A DNA stretch of 64,000 bases from Agromyces flavus. GTDB lineage: Bacteria > Actinomycetota > Actinomycetes > Actinomycetales > Microbacteriaceae. Below the pieces are notes generated by a model, which was given only the letters and a program-made list of their open reading frames with translations, was not told the DNA's origin and ran no database searches. The position numbers and the translations under genes were made by a program. Location: NCBI RefSeq assembly GCF_900104685.1, contig NZ_LT629755.1:186001-250000 (forward strand), written 5' to 3'. Within the stretch, counting starts at the first letter, position 1; every line of letters begins with the position of its first letter. Shown in pieces: positions 36,606 through 46,047 of the stretch.

Positions 36606-38453
36606 TGTGGAATCGTCGGATACGTCGGAGAGCGCAACAGCCTCGACGTCCTCATGGGTGGCCTTCGCCGCCTCGAATACCGTGGCTACGACTCGGCGGG
36701 AGTGGCCGTGGTCGATGACGAGGGCGACCTCGAGACCGCCAAGCGCGCGGGCAAGCTGCAGGTGCTGGCCGACGAGCTCGAGCGCAACCCGATCCACCGG
36801 GGCGGCACCGGCATCGGTCACACGCGCTGGGCCACGCACGGCGGCCCCACCGACCGCAACGCGCACCCGCACCTCGGCGACGAGGGCCGGCTGGCGCTGA
36901 TCCACAACGGCATCATCGAGAACTTCGCCGAGCTCAAGGACTCCCTGCTCGCCGACGGCTTCGCATTTGAGTCCGAGACCGACACCGAGGTCGCCGCCGT
37001 GCTCCTCGGCAAGCTCTACGGCGAGTCGGGCGACCTGCGCGAGGCGTTCCGTCGCACGGTGTCGCAACTCGAGGGGGCCTTCACACTCCTCGCGGTGCAC
37101 AAGGACGAGCCGGGCCTCGTCGTGGGCGCACGACGCAACTCGCCGCTGGTCATCGGCCTGGGCGACGGCGAGAACTTCCTCGGGTCCGATGTCGCGGCCT
37201 TCGTCGAGTACACGAAGCGCGCCGTGGCGATCGGCCAGGACCAGATCGTCGCGATCACGTCCAACGGCGTGACGGTGACCGACTTCGACGGCGCGACCGT
37301 CGAGGTCGAGCCGTTCGACGTCGCGTGGGATGCCTCGGCCGCCGAGAAGGGCGGCTGGTCGTCCTTCATGCGCAAGGAGGTGTCGGAGCAGCCCGACGCC
37401 GTCGCGAACACGATCCGCGGCCGCGTCACCGACGGCGTGGTGGCGATCCCCGAGCTCGAGGCCTACGGCGACGACGCGCTGCGCGACATCCGCCGCATCA
37501 CCGTCATCGCGTGCGGCACGGCAGCCTACGCGGGCATGGTCGCGAAGTACGCCATCGAGCAGTGGGCGCGCATCCCCGTCGAGGTCGAGCTGAGCCACGA
37601 GTTCCGCTACCGCGAGCCCGTGCTCGACGACGGCACGCTGGTCGTCTCGATCAGCCAGTCCGGCGAGACCATGGACACGCTCATGGCCGTCAAGTACGCG
37701 CGCGAGCAGGGCGCGAAGGCCATCTCGGTCTGCAACACGCAGGGCGCGACGATCCCGCGCGAGTCCGACGCGGTCGTCTACACCCACGCAGGCCCCGAGG
37801 TCGCCGTCGCGTCGACGAAGGCGTTCGTCGCCCAGATCACGGCGCTCTACCTGTTCGGCCTCCACCTCGCGCGCGTGCGTGGCACCCTCTCCGAGGAGCA
37901 GCTCGCGTCCCAGGTCGCCGAGCTGCAGGCGGTTCCCGAGAAGCTCGCGACCGTGCTCGAGCAGGCCGATCGCGTCGGCGAGCTCGCGCACTGGATGTCC
38001 GACACGCGCTCGGTCCTCTTCCTCGGTCGCCACGTGGGTTACCCGATCGCGCTCGAGGGCGCGCTCAAGCTCAAGGAGCTCGCCTACATCCACGCCGAGG
38101 GCTTCGCCGCGGGCGAGCTCAAGCACGGCCCGATCGCGCTGATCGAGCCGGGCCAGCCGGTGTTCGTGGTCGTGCCGAGCCCCCGCGGCTCCGCGGCGCT
38201 GCACCCCAAGGTCGTCTCCAACATCCAGGAGATCCGCGCGCGCGGCGCCCGCGTCATCGCGATCGCCGAGGCGGGGGATGCCGCGGTGCTGCCGTTCGCC
38301 GACGAGGTGATCCGGATCCCGCTCGCCGGACCCCTCTTCGAGCCGCTGCTCGCGGTCGTGCCGTTGCAGATCTTCGCCATGGAGCTCTCGCAGGCGAAGG
38401 GCCTCGACGTCGACCAGCCGCGGAACCTGGCGAAGTCGGTCACGGTCGAGTGA
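36603..38453 (+). CDS. glmS: glutamine-fructose-6-phosphate aminotransferase (isomerising)
   Basis: Makes glucosamine 6-phosphate from fructose 6-phosphate and glutamine, entering amino-sugar synthesis. The N-terminal class II amidotransferase domain begins MCGIVGYVGERN with nucleophile Cys2; two SIS domains follow (about residues 290-430 and 460-600, with SQSGETMDTLMA). The C-terminus DQPRNLAKSVTVE is the conserved end. 616 residues, normal length. Confidence 0.97.
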   Translation: MCGIVGYVGERNSLDVLMGGLRRLEYRGYDSAGVAVVDDEGDLETAKRAGKLQVLADELERNPIHRGGTGIGHTRWATHGGPTDRNAHPHLGDEGRLALIHNGIIENFAELKDSLLADGFAFESETDTEVAAVLLGKLYGESGDLREAFRRTVSQLEGAFTLLAVHKDEPGLVVGARRNSPLVIGLGDGENFLGSDVAAFVEYTKRAVAIGQDQIVAITSNGVTVTDFDGATVEVEPFDVAWDASAAEKGGWSSFMRKEVSEQPDAVANTIRGRVTDGVVAIPELEAYGDDALRDIRRITVIACGTAAYAGMVAKYAIEQWARIPVEVELSHEFRYREPVLDDGTLVVSISQSGETMDTLMAVKYAREQGAKAISVCNTQGATIPRESDAVVYTHAGPEVAVASTKAFVAQITALYLFGLHLARVRGTLSEEQLASQVAELQAVPEKLATVLEQADRVGELAHWMSDTRSVLFLGRHVGYPIALEGALKLKELAYIHAEGFAAGELKHGPIALIEPGQPVFVVVPSPRGSAALHPKVVSNIQEIRARGARVIAIAEAGDAAVLPFADEVIRIPLAGPLFEPLLAVVPLQIFAMELSQAKGLDVDQPRNLAKSVTVE

Positions 38454-38526
38454 ACCGGCCGGGCCGGCCCGGTGACGTCGCGGCGCCCGTGCGGCAGACT
38501 CGAGTCGTGGACTCGGAGGGCGCCGC

Positions 38527-38967
38527 ATGATCGCCGGGATCGGCATCGACGTGGTCGACATCGCGCGCTTCGAGCGGTCGCTCGAACGCACGCCGTCGCT
38601 GCGCGATCGTCTGTTCGCTGAGAGCGAACGGCATCGGCCGGCCCGGTCGCTCGCGGCGCGGTTCGCCGCGAAGGAGGCGCTCATCAAGGCGCTCGGGGGA
38701 CATGCCGTCATCCGCTGGCACGACATGCGCGTCGTCCAGGACGACGAGGGCAACCCCGACTTCGCGCTGTCGGGGGCGCTCTCGGCGCACGTCGCCGCAC
38801 TCGGCATCGATCGCGTGCACCTGTCGATGAGCCACGACGCGGGCATCGCGAGCGCGTTCGTCGTGCTCGAGCGCGGCGTCGGCCCGGCGGTGACGTCGAG
38901 CGAGCTGCTGGGCGAGCCCGACGGCGCCGAGGGGCGCGCATCCGGCCCTGCCGGGGAGGCGCCGTGA
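38527..38967 (+). CDS. acpS: holo-[acyl-carrier-protein] synthase
   Basis: Transfers phosphopantetheine from CoA to acyl carrier protein. The two signatures are present: GIGIDVVDIARFER (with the metal aspartate) and RFAAKEALIKALGG. The core ends near residue 118; the protein has 146 residues because of a Gly/Glu/Pro-rich tail. ATG after GGAGGG. Overlaps alr by 4 nt (GTGA). Confidence 0.93.
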   Translation: MIAGIGIDVVDIARFERSLERTPSLRDRLFAESERHRPARSLAARFAAKEALIKALGGHAVIRWHDMRVVQDDEGNPDFALSGALSAHVAALGIDRVHLSMSHDAGIASAFVVLERGVGPAVTSSELLGEPDGAEGRASGPAGEAP

Positions 38968-40103
38968 ACCCGCGTCACGTGCTCGCGCCCTTCCGCGAGG
39001 CCGTGATCGACCTCGATGCCGTGCGCCACAACGCCCGGCACCTCGCCGAGGCGGTCGCGCCCGCGCGCGTCATGGCGGTCGTCAAGGCCGACGCCTACGG
39101 CCACGGCGCCGTCGCGGTCGCGCGCGCTGCGGTCGAGGCGGGAGTCGACTGGCTCGGCGTCGCCGACCTCGACGAGGCGATCGCGCTGCGCGGCGCGGGC
39201 ATCGACGCACCGCTGCTCGCGTGGCTGCACGATCCCGACGCGCGGTTCTCGGCCGCCATCTCGCGCGACATCGACCTCGGCGTCTCCTCCGTGAGCCAGC
39301 TCGAGGCGGCCGCCGACGCTGCGACCGCGGCCGGGCGCGTCGCGAACGTGCACCTCAAGCTCGACACCGGGCTCAGCCGCAACGGCATCGCCCCATCCGA
39401 CTGGCCCGACGTGGTCGCGCGCGCGGCCGAGCTCGAGCGCGAGGGCCCCATCCGGGTGCGCGGGCTGTTCAGCCACCTCTCGAACACGTCCCCCGACGAG
39501 GATGCCGCGCAGCTCGACGCCTTCCTCCGCGGCGTCGAGGTCGCCGAGGTCGCCGGCCTCCGTGCAGAGGTCCGCCATATCGCCTCGACCGCCGCCGCCC
39601 TGCGCCTCCCCGATGCGCGCCTCGACATGGTGCGCATCGGCATCGGCCTCTACGGCGTCCCGCCCTTCGGCGACGGCACCACGGCGGCCGACCTCGGCCT
39701 CCGCCCGGTGATGACCCTCCGGGGGCGCATCGCCGCGGTGCGACGCGTAGCTGCAGGCACCGGTGCGTCCTACGGGTACGCGTGGCGTGCCGAGCGCGAG
39801 ACGACCCTCGCGCTCGTGCCGCTCGGCTACGCCGACGGCGTGCCGCGTCAGGCGTCGGGTCGCGCCGAGGTCGCGATCGGCGGCACGCGGCATCCGGTCG
39901 TCGGCCGGATCGCGATGGACCAGTTCCTCGTCGACGTCGGCGATGCCGAAGTGCGCGTGGGAGACGAGGTCGTGCTCTTCGGCGACCCCGCCACGGGGGC
40001 GCCGTCGGCCGACGACTGGGGCGACGCGGCCGACTCGATCGCGTACGAGATCGTGACCCGCGTCGGCGCGCGCGTGCCGCGCACCCACGTGGACGCGTCG
40101 TGA
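38964..40103 (+). CDS. alr: alanine racemase
   Basis: Makes D-alanine for peptidoglycan with pyridoxal phosphate. The cofactor lysine is Lys41 in AVVKADAYGHGA; the catalytic tyrosine lies in GASYGYAWRAE; the C-terminal barrel has GRIAMDQFLVDVG. 379 residues. GTG overlaps acpS, and its TGA overlaps tsaE (TGATG). Confidence 0.95.
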   Translation: MNPRHVLAPFREAVIDLDAVRHNARHLAEAVAPARVMAVVKADAYGHGAVAVARAAVEAGVDWLGVADLDEAIALRGAGIDAPLLAWLHDPDARFSAAISRDIDLGVSSVSQLEAAADAATAAGRVANVHLKLDTGLSRNGIAPSDWPDVVARAAELEREGPIRVRGLFSHLSNTSPDEDAAQLDAFLRGVEVAEVAGLRAEVRHIASTAAALRLPDARLDMVRIGIGLYGVPPFGDGTTAADLGLRPVMTLRGRIAAVRRVAAGTGASYGYAWRAERETTLALVPLGYADGVPRQASGRAEVAIGGTRHPVVGRIAMDQFLVDVGDAEVRVGDEVVLFGDPATGAPSADDWGDAADSIAYEIVTRVGARVPRTHVDAS

Positions 40104-40612
40104 TGCACCGCACGGTCGCCGACACCGAGGCCATGGAGGCGCTCGGCCGCGAGCTCGGCGGGCAGCTGCGCGCCGGCGACCTCGTCGTGCTCACCGGTCC
40201 GCTCGGCGCCGGGAAGACGACCCTGACCCGCGGGATCGGCGACGGCCTGCGCGTGAGGGGCCCGGTGCAGAGCCCGACCTTCGTGCTCGCGCGCACGCAT
40301 CCGAGCCTCGTCGGCGCCGCGCCGCTCGTGCACGTCGATGCCTACCGCCTCTCGGGCGCTGCCGAGCTCGAGGATCTCGACCTCGACTTCGCGAACTCGG
40401 TCGTCGTCGCCGAGTGGGGCGCGGGACTGCTCGACGACGTGGCCGACTCGTGGCTCGAGGTGGTCATCGAACGTCGTCGCGGGGGCGACGCGGCCGATGT
40501 CGCAGCGTCCGACGACCTCGAGGCCGACGAGCCGAGATCGGTCCAGCTCCTCGGGCACGGACCCCGGTGGGCGGGCACCCCGTACTCGGTCGCACCCGCG
40601 CTCGGCGCCTGA
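40103..40612 (+). CDS. tsaE: tRNA t6A37 synthesis ATPase TsaE
   Basis: ATPase partner of TsaB and TsaD in making N6-threonylcarbamoyladenosine at position 37 of tRNAs that read ANN codons. Walker A GPLGAGKTTLTRG, the QSPTFVLAR loop and VHVDAYRL are present. 169 residues. The ATG at 40103 overlaps the alr stop; a GTG at 40100 is an alternative. The upstream open frame is a shadow of alr. Confidence 0.94.
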   Translation: MHRTVADTEAMEALGRELGGQLRAGDLVVLTGPLGAGKTTLTRGIGDGLRVRGPVQSPTFVLARTHPSLVGAAPLVHVDAYRLSGAAELEDLDLDFANSVVVAEWGAGLLDDVADSWLEVVIERRRGGDAADVAASDDLEADEPRSVQLLGHGPRWAGTPYSVAPALGA

Positions 40613-40646
40613 GCGTCCACCCGGCGGGCGTGCCGCGCCGCGCGTC

Positions 40647-40662
40647 TAGGCTGGAACGCATG
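40647..40662 (+). promoter_or_regulatory. leaderless promoter of tsaB
   Basis: TAGGCT (40647-40652) lies 7 nt before the ATG at 40660, giving tsaB-rimI-tsaD their own promoter. Confidence 0.6.
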
Positions 40663-41280
40663 CTCCTCGCGATCGACACCTCCACGGGCACGAGTGTCGC
40701 CGTGGTCGACCGCGATGCCGGGATCCTCGCCGAGGCAGGCACCCACGACACCATGCGCCACGCCGAGGCGATCGGCGGTGCCATCCGCGACGTGCTCGAG
40801 CGCGCCGGAGTGCGTGCGACCGAGCTGTCCGCGGTCGCCGCGGGAATGGGTCCCGGGCCCTTCACCGGGCTTCGCGTCGGCATCGCCGCCGCGCGCGCAT
40901 TCGCCCTCGGCATCGACCGCCCCGTCGTCCCCGTCGTGAGCCACGACGCGGTCGCGCTCGCGTGGTACTCCGACGGCGGCCGCGGACCGCTCCAGGTCGT
41001 CACCGACGCCCGGCGCCGCGAATCGGCGGTGACCGACTACGACGGGCTCGACGACGCCGGGCTCCCGGTGCGGCTCGGCATGCCGCGACTCGAGCCCCGC
41101 GACGCGGTGCCCTCGCCCCGCGGCATCCGATTCGACGCCGACACCGTCTCGGCCGGTTCGCTCGGGCTCCTCGCCGAACTCGGCTGGTCGGCGAGCCGGC
41201 TGCCGCTCGCCGGCGACGAACCGCTCTACCTGCGCGCGCCCGACGTGACGCCCTCGACGGGCAAGCGGGTGACTCCATGA
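40660..41280 (+). CDS. tsaB: tRNA t6A37 synthesis protein TsaB
   Basis: Non-catalytic ASKHA-fold partner that heterodimerises with Tsa[20 protein letters not shown] and [23 protein letters not shown] are diagnostic. 206 residues. The ATG at 40660 is supported by the leaderless promoter; the frame extends to 40414 only within tsaE. Overlaps rimI by 4 nt. Confidence 0.94.
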   Translation: MLLAIDTSTGTSVAVVDRDAGILAEAGTHDTMRHAEAIGGAIRDVLERAGVRATELSAVAAGMGPGPFTGLRVGIAAARAFALGIDRPVVPVVSHDAVALAWYSDGGRGPLQVVTDARRRESAVTDYDGLDDAGLPVRLGMPRLEPRDAVPSPRGIRFDADTVSAGSLGLLAELGWSASRLPLAGDEPLYLRAPDVTPSTGKRVTP

Positions 41281-41801
41281 GCCTGATGCTGCGCCGCGCG
41301 CGCCCCGACGACCTCGCCGCGATCATGGTGATCGAACGGGCGACCTTCGCGACCGACGCGTGGCCCGAGCAGGCCATGCGTGCCGAGCTCGAGGGCGAGC
41401 ACACCTACTACCTCGTGGTCGTCGACGACGCGAGTCCCGACGTGGCCGTCGCGTACGCCGGGCTGCTCGCGCCGCGCGGGTCCGGCCAGGGCGACGTCCA
41501 GACCATCGCGGTCGACGCGGCCGCCCGCGGGCGCGGCCTCGGGCGGGCCCTCATGCACTCGCTGATCGACGAGGCACGCCGCCGCGGCGCGGCCGAGCTC
41601 TTCCTCGAGGTGCGCGCCGACAACCCGGTGGCGCGCGGCTTGTACGCGTCCCTCGGGTTCGAGGAGATCGGCGTGCGACGGGGCTACTACCAGCCCGACG
41701 GCGTCGACGCGATCGTCATGCGGCTCGAGGTGCCGCCCGCGGTCGCCCGCCCGGCCGCATCCGCACACCACCTCGCCGCACCCGCAGGAGACCAGACGTG
41801 A
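41277..41801 (+). CDS. rimI: ribosomal protein S18-alanine N-acetyltransferase
   Basis: GNAT-fold acetyltransferase; RimI acetylates the N-terminus of S18 and is usually encoded beside tsaB and tsaD. The acetyl-CoA loop [13 protein letters not shown] (about residues 84-96) and the [23 protein letters not shown] end are present. 174 residues, with a His/Ala-rich tail. ATG overlaps tsaB (ATGA), stop overlaps tsaD (GTGA). S18 as substrate is inferred from family and context. Confidence 0.9.
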   Translation: MSLMLRRARPDDLAAIMVIERATFATDAWPEQAMRAELEGEHTYYLVVVDDASPDVAVAYAGLLAPRGSGQGDVQTIAVDAAARGRGLGRALMHSLIDEARRRGAAELFLEVRADNPVARGLYASLGFEEIGVRRGYYQPDGVDAIVMRLEVPPAVARPAASAHHLAAPAGDQT

Positions 41802-42847
41802 ACCGCGACGCCCCGCTCGTGCTCGGCATCGAGACCTCGTGCGACGAGACGGGCGTCGGCATCGTCCGCGGCACCGAGCTGCTCGCCAACGCCATCGCCT
41901 CGTCGATGGAGGAGCACGCCCGGTACGGCGGCGTCGTGCCCGAGGTCGCGGCACGCGCGCACCTCGAGGCGCTCGGGCCGACCATCCGTGCGGCGCTCGC
42001 CGAGGCATCCGTCGACCTCGCCGACATCGACGCCGTGGCCGTCACGAGCGGGCCGGGGCTCGCGGGCGCGCTCATGGTGGGTGTCGGCGCCGCGAAGGCC
42101 CTGGCGCTCTCGCTCGAGAAGCCGATCTACGCCGTCAACCACCTCGTGGGGCACGTGGGCGCCGACCTGCTCGGCGACCGGCCGCTCGAGACGCCGAGCG
42201 TCGCGCTGCTCGTCTCGGGAGGCCACACGTCGCTGCTGCTCGTGCGCGACCTGGACTCCGACGTCGAACTGCTCGGCGAGACGATCGACGACGCGGCCGG
42301 CGAAGCGTTCGACAAGGTCGCCCGGCTGCTCGGCCTGCCCTACCCCGGCGGGCCCGAGATCGACCGCGCCGCGGTCGGCGGCGACCCCGACGCCATTCGC
42401 TTCCCCCGCGGACTCACGCGGCCGAAGGACCTCGAGCGGCATCGCTACGACTTCTCGTTCTCGGGCCTGAAGACCGCGGTCGCGCGCTGGGTCGAGCAGC
42501 GCGACGCCGCTGGCGAGCCCGTTCCGTTGGCCGACGTCGCGGCGAGCTTCCGCGAGGCCGTGGTCGACGTGCTCGTCTCGAAGGCCATCGCGGCGTGCAC
42601 CGACCTCGGCGTGCCGCGGCTCCTGCTCGGCGGGGGCGTCGTCGCGAACCGGCGGCTTCGCGAGGTCGCCGAGCAGCGAGCGGATGCCGCGGGCATCTCC
42701 CTGCGCGTCCCGCCGCTGTCGCTCTGCACCGACAACGGCGCCATGATCGCGGCCCTCGGCGCACGGCTCGTCATGGCCGGGCATGCGCCGTCGACGCTCG
42801 ACTTCGGAGCCGATTCGACCCTGCCCGTCACCGACATCCAGACGTAG
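41798..42847 (+). CDS. tsaD: tRNA t6A37 threonylcarbamoyltransferase TsaD
   Basis: Catalytic subunit that transfers threonylcarbamoyl to A37 of tRNA. The metal ligands are the two histidines of [10 protein letters not shown] and the aspartate of [24 protein letters not shown] and [10 protein letters not shown] are typical. 349 residues. The GTG at 41798 overlaps the rimI stop; the longer frame to 41360 is a shadow. Confidence 0.96.
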   Translation: MNRDAPLVLGIETSCDETGVGIVRGTELLANAIASSMEEHARYGGVVPEVAARAHLEALGPTIRAALAEASVDLADIDAVAVTSGPGLAGALMVGVGAAKALALSLEKPIYAVNHLVGHVGADLLGDRPLETPSVALLVSGGHTSLLLVRDLDSDVELLGETIDDAAGEAFDKVARLLGLPYPGGPEIDRAAVGGDPDAIRFPRGLTRPKDLERHRYDFSFSGLKTAVARWVEQRDAAGEPVPLADVAASFREAVVDVLVSKAIAACTDLGVPRLLLGGGVVANRRLREVAEQRADAAGISLRVPPLSLCTDNGAMIAALGARLVMAGHAPSTLDFGADSTLPVTDIQT

Positions 42848-42969
42848 CGCGGCGTCGCACTCCGACGCTGGAGGACATGGGGACTTCTGCCCCTGCCGGC
42901 CGTCTGCGGTGCGCGCTATCGTGGCGCGAGAACCCGCGAATGCGGGGTGCCGACGCGCGCCGCCGGTCG

Positions 42970-42998
42970 TTGACACCGTCCTGCGGCGCTGCCAGCAT
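42970..42998 (+). promoter_or_regulatory. promoter before the DUF4190 genes
   Basis: Consensus TTGACA (42970-42975), 17 nt and CAGCAT (42993-42998). It starts transcription about 30 nt before the first of three related membrane-protein genes. Confidence 0.55.
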
Positions 42999-43035
42999 GG
43001 CCCAGTCCATGCACTCACCGAGGGAGCAGCTTCAC

Positions 43036-43413
43036 ATGACCGATCCGAACGCCGACCCGAACGTGCCGAACGTTCCTCCGCCTCCGCCCGCCCAGACCGC
43101 GCCGTCGTACGGCACCAACGCCCCGTCCTACGACACGAGCTCGCCCTCGTACGCCGCCGCTCCGGCCGGGCAGAAGACCAACGTCCTCGCGATCGTGTCG
43201 CTCGTGTCGGCGTTCTTCATCTCGCTCGTCGCCATCATCACGGGGCACATCGCCCTGAGCCAGATCAAGAAGACGGGCGAGCAGGGCCGCGGCCTCGCGA
43301 TCGCCGGACTCATCATCGGGTACGTCGGCCTCGTCGTCGGCATCATCGTCGCGATCGTGTGGTTCGCCATCATCGGCACCGCGATCAGCACCGGCAACGT
43401 CACCACCTACTGA
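43036..43413 (+). CDS. DUF4190 membrane protein, first of three
   Basis: A 125-residue protein. The first 45 residues are Pro/Asn/Tyr-rich (PNVPPPPPAQTAPSYG, then SYD and SYA repeats). Two membrane helices follow, with the DUF4190 hairpin pattern VSLVSAFFISLVAIITGHIALSQIKKTGEQGRGLAIAGLIIGY split by the basic loop. Function unknown. ATG after AGGGAGC. The frame extends far upstream only as a shadow of tsaD. Confidence 0.8.
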   Translation: MTDPNADPNVPNVPPPPPAQTAPSYGTNAPSYDTSSPSYAAAPAGQKTNVLAIVSLVSAFFISLVAIITGHIALSQIKKTGEQGRGLAIAGLIIGYVGLVVGIIVAIVWFAIIGTAISTGNVTTY

Positions 43414-43441
43414 TCCACCCGCAGCACGGAAGGGGCTCGAC

Positions 43442-44224
43442 ATGAGCGATCCGAGGAATCCCGACGAGCCGGCCCAGCCGGTCACCCCGTCAGAACCGAC
43501 GGTTCCAGCTGAGCCCGTCGAGCCCCCCGTGCCCGCGGAGCCGGTCGAGCCCACCATCCCGGCCGAGCCGACCGAGCCGTCCATCCCCGCCGAGCCGAGC
43601 CCCGAGCCCGGCCCCGCGGCGCCCGAGCCGTTCCACCCGCTCGAGGTGCCCGAACCGCCCGCGCCCCCGTCGGCGCCCGGGACGCCCAGCGCTCCGCCGC
43701 CGCCATCCGCACCCGAGCCGCCGGCACCGCCGGCGCCGCCCTCCTACGAGGCGGGCGTCCCGTCGTCGCCGTACGGCGCGGCGTCCGACGCCACGCCGCC
43801 CGTGTACGGCGCGGCTCCCGCGGCGTACGGCCAGGGCGCGCAGTACGGCGCGCCCTCCGATCCGTACGCGGCGGCTCCGCCGGCGTACGGGGCCGCGCCC
43901 GGCGCGGGCGTCCCCGGGTACACGGCGCCGTCGGCGAAGCCGACGCCGGTCTACAGCCTCATCTCGCTGATCGCCGGCATCATCGGCATCATCGGCTCGC
44001 CGATCCTCTTCGTGCCGTTCGTCGGCGGCGTGCTCGGCCTGTTCGTGCCGGCCGCCGCGGTCGTGCTCGGCTTCATCGGGCGCCGCAAGGAGCCGGCCGC
44101 CAAGGGCATGTGGCTCACGGGCATCGTGCTCGGCTTCATCGGCCTGGCGCTCGCCATCCTGTCGTTCGTCCTGTGGGGCGTGCTCTTCGCCGTGAGCGGC
44201 AGCTACAGCGGCTACCCCTACTGA
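43442..44224 (+). CDS. Pro-rich DUF4190-like membrane protein, second of three
   Basis: A 260-residue protein. Residues 1-75 contain repeats of the kind xEPxxPAEPVEP, then a Pro/Ala stretch and a Tyr/Gly/Ala stretch (YGAAP, residues about 105-165). The last 90 residues hold two long helices around the loop GRRKEPAAKGMW, which occupies the place of the QIKKTGEQGRG loop in the previous protein. ATG after GGAAGGGG. The head is probably disordered and cytoplasmic; its partners are unknown. Confidence 0.8.
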   Translation: MSDPRNPDEPAQPVTPSEPTVPAEPVEPPVPAEPVEPTIPAEPTEPSIPAEPSPEPGPAAPEPFHPLEVPEPPAPPSAPGTPSAPPPPSAPEPPAPPAPPSYEAGVPSSPYGAASDATPPVYGAAPAAYGQGAQYGAPSDPYAAAPPAYGAAPGAGVPGYTAPSAKPTPVYSLISLIAGIIGIIGSPILFVPFVGGVLGLFVPAAAVVLGFIGRRKEPAAKGMWLTGIVLGFIGLALAILSFVLWGVLFAVSGSYSGYPY

Positions 44225-44234
44225 TCCCGACGCC

Positions 44235-44786
44235 GTGACCCACGAGCGGATGCCTCCCGCCGAGCGCCCGACCGGAGCGGATCCGGCCGAGGCGCCCGCC
44301 GCCGGCGCTCCGCCCGCGGTTCCGACGCACACGGCGCCGACCCCCATCGGGCCGCACACCGCGATCGAGCCCGAGACCGCGCCGCCCGCCGACGGGCAGG
44401 AAAGACCCTCGGCGGCTCCGCCGCGCGAGATCGATCGGCCGTACGACACCGGCGAGCTGCACGGACTGCCGACGGGGCAGCTGCTCGCCGTACGTCGCCC
44501 CGAGCCCGAGATCCGCGTGGACGACCTCGAGGAGGACGAGCACCGCCGCCTCTACAGCTACGTCGCTGCCGTGCTCGGCGTGGCCGGCGCCGCGGCGTCC
44601 CTGCTCGTCGGATGGATGTTCCCGCTGTCGATCGCCGCGATCGTGTTCGGCGTGCTCGGCCTCCGACGTGAGGAGCACGGCCGCATCCCCGCCTTCGTCG
44701 GCATCGGCACCGGCATCGCGGGCCTCGTGTTCTCGTTCGTCTGGCTCGGCTACTACGCCATCGTGTTCGGCGCGTTGAGGCCCTGA
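44235..44786 (+). CDS. membrane protein with DUF4190-like helices, third of three
   Basis: A 183-residue protein with a Pro/Ala-rich disordered head (about residues 1-90), an acidic segment DDLEEDEHRRLYSY, then two or three helices with a charged loop LRREEHGRIP matching the layout of the two preceding proteins. GTG start 11 nt after the previous stop without a clear ribosome binding site, so probably translated by coupling. Function unknown. Confidence 0.75.
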   Translation: MTHERMPPAERPTGADPAEAPAAGAPPAVPTHTAPTPIGPHTAIEPETAPPADGQERPSAAPPREIDRPYDTGELHGLPTGQLLAVRRPEPEIRVDDLEEDEHRRLYSYVAAVLGVAGAAASLLVGWMFPLSIAAIVFGVLGLRREEHGRIPAFVGIGTGIAGLVFSFVWLGYYAIVFGALRP

Positions 44787-44787
44787 G

Positions 44788-45975
44788 TCAGAGACGTTCG
44801 ACGAGGAGGGCGACGTGCCGCCCCTCCTCACGGGTGAGCACGATCGTGGCGGCGTCGTCGCCCTTGAGCTTGAGCCGGGTGCGGAGCGCCGCAGGGTCGA
44901 CGTCGACGCCGCGTTTCTTGATCTCGAGCGTGCCGACCCCGCGGGCGTGCAGCGCCTGGCGGAGGTGCCGCTCGTCGGCGGGCAGCCGCTCGAGCACGCG
45001 GAACGCCCGCGCGAACGGGCTCTCGACGAGTCGGTCGCCGGTGAAGTAGGCGATGCCGTCGCTCAGCATCCACGCCCCGTTGGAGCGGGCGAGGTCGCCG
45101 ATGAGCCGGGCGCGGATCACCGCCCCGTCGGGCTCGTACAGGTAGTCGCCCAGCGGCCCGACGGGCGCATCCTCGCTGTCGGCCGGCGCGACCAGCTCGT
45201 GCGCTGCGTCGCCGCGGATGACGAGCGCGGCACGGCCGACGCCGCTCCGGGCGAGCGCACCCGTCCACACCGCGAGCTCGACGACGTCGCCGTCGACCGA
45301 GACCCATTGCGCCTCCGTCCCGGCCGGGACCACCCCGCGATCGGTGCCGGGACCGAGCTTGACGCCCACCGGCATCCGCTCGCCCAGGCCGAACGCGAAG
45401 TCGAGCGAGGGCGAGTACTCGGCCGCATCGGCGAGGCGGGTCGTGGTGCCGCCCGCGGTGGTACGGCGCGCGGGGTCGAGCCACGCGCCGTCGATGCCGG
45501 CGAGCGAGACGTCCTCGGCGCGGGCGTGGAGCACGCGCACGCGGGGAAACGGGGTGAGGTTGAAGGCCGCGACGGCCGCCGTCACCTCGTCGGCCTCGGC
45601 CGCGGTCACCTCGAGGTCGATCGCCGCGAAGGCGAGCGCATCGCCGCCGATGCCGCAGCCCAGGTCGGCGACGTGCCGGAGCCCGGCGCGTGCGTAGCGC
45701 CCGGCGTGGAGCGCGGCCACGCGGAGCCTCGTGGACTGCTCGAGCCCGGCCTCGGTGAACAGCATGCGGTCGGCGAACTCGCCGAACTTCGAGCGCGCCC
45801 GGGTGCGCAGTTTGGACTGGCTCAGCACGGCGGCCACGAGTCCGGGGGAGTGGCCCTGCTTGCGCAGGTCGGCCACGGTGCGCACCACGTCGGCGCTGCT
45901 GGTCCAGGCCGGAAGCGAGTCGAGGAGGTCGAGGCCCTGCGGGGAGAGCAGCTGCACCAGCTCGTCGCGTTCCAC
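44788..45975 (-). CDS. class I SAM-dependent methyltransferase with THUMP-like domain
   Basis: A 395-residue protein. The SAM-binding motif VADLGCGIGGDALAFA lies at about residues 102-117, followed by WLDPARRT. The C-terminal part resembles the THUMP-like domain found in actinobacterial relatives, which suggests an RNA substrate; none is known to me. GTG start 6 nt after a TAGCGT box on the reverse strand. Convergent with the preceding membrane-protein gene. Confidence 0.85.
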   Translation of the reverse strand: MERDELVQLLSPQGLDLLDSLPAWTSSADVVRTVADLRKQGHSPGLVAAVLSQSKLRTRARSKFGEFADRMLFTEAGLEQSTRLRVAALHAGRYARAGLRHVADLGCGIGGDALAFAAIDLEVTAAEADEVTAAVAAFNLTPFPRVRVLHARAEDVSLAGIDGAWLDPARRTTAGGTTTRLADAAEYSPSLDFAFGLGERMPVGVKLGPGTDRGVVPAGTEAQWVSVDGDVVELAVWTGALARSGVGRAALVIRGDAAHELVAPADSEDAPVGPLGDYLYEPDGAVIRARLIGDLARSNGAWMLSDGIAYFTGDRLVESPFARAFRVLERLPADERHLRQALHARGVGTLEIKKRGVDVDPAALRTRLKLKGDDAATIVLTREEGRHVALLVERL

Positions 45976-45987
45976 GCGGCCACGCTA
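45973..45987 (-). promoter_or_regulatory. leaderless promoter of the methyltransferase
   Basis: On the reverse strand TAGCGT (45987-45982) is followed by 6 nt and the GTG at 45975. It is back to back with the groES control region. Confidence 0.55.
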
Positions 45988-46002
45988 GCACTGCGACATC
46001 CG

Positions 46003-46029
46003 CTGGCACTCACGTTGCACGAGTGCCAG
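46003..46029 (+). promoter_or_regulatory. CIRCE-like operator 1 (HrcA site)
   Basis: CTGGCACTC-N9-GAGTGCCAG is a perfect 9-bp inverted repeat with the 9-nt spacer of CIRCE (TTAGCACTC-N9-GAGTGCTAA). The promoter -35 (TTGCAC, 46015-46020) lies within its spacer. Confidence 0.8.
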
Positions 46030-46043
46030 AACCACCATAGACT
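46015..46043 (+). promoter_or_regulatory. groES: groES promoter
   Basis: TTGCAC (46015-46020), 17 nt and TAGACT (46038-46043). It is sandwiched between, and overlaps, two CIRCE-like operators, so HrcA-type repression would block both polymerase binding and start. Confidence 0.75.
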
Positions 46044-46047
46044 CGGG

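Noticed and set aside
35448..40088. A 1,546-codon open frame on the reverse strand
   Set aside because: It lies antisense to glmM, glmS, acpS and alr, has Arg/Asp/Leu/Val-rich composition typical of shadow frames in high-GC DNA, and those genes are certain. coaA on the same strand uses its own frame.
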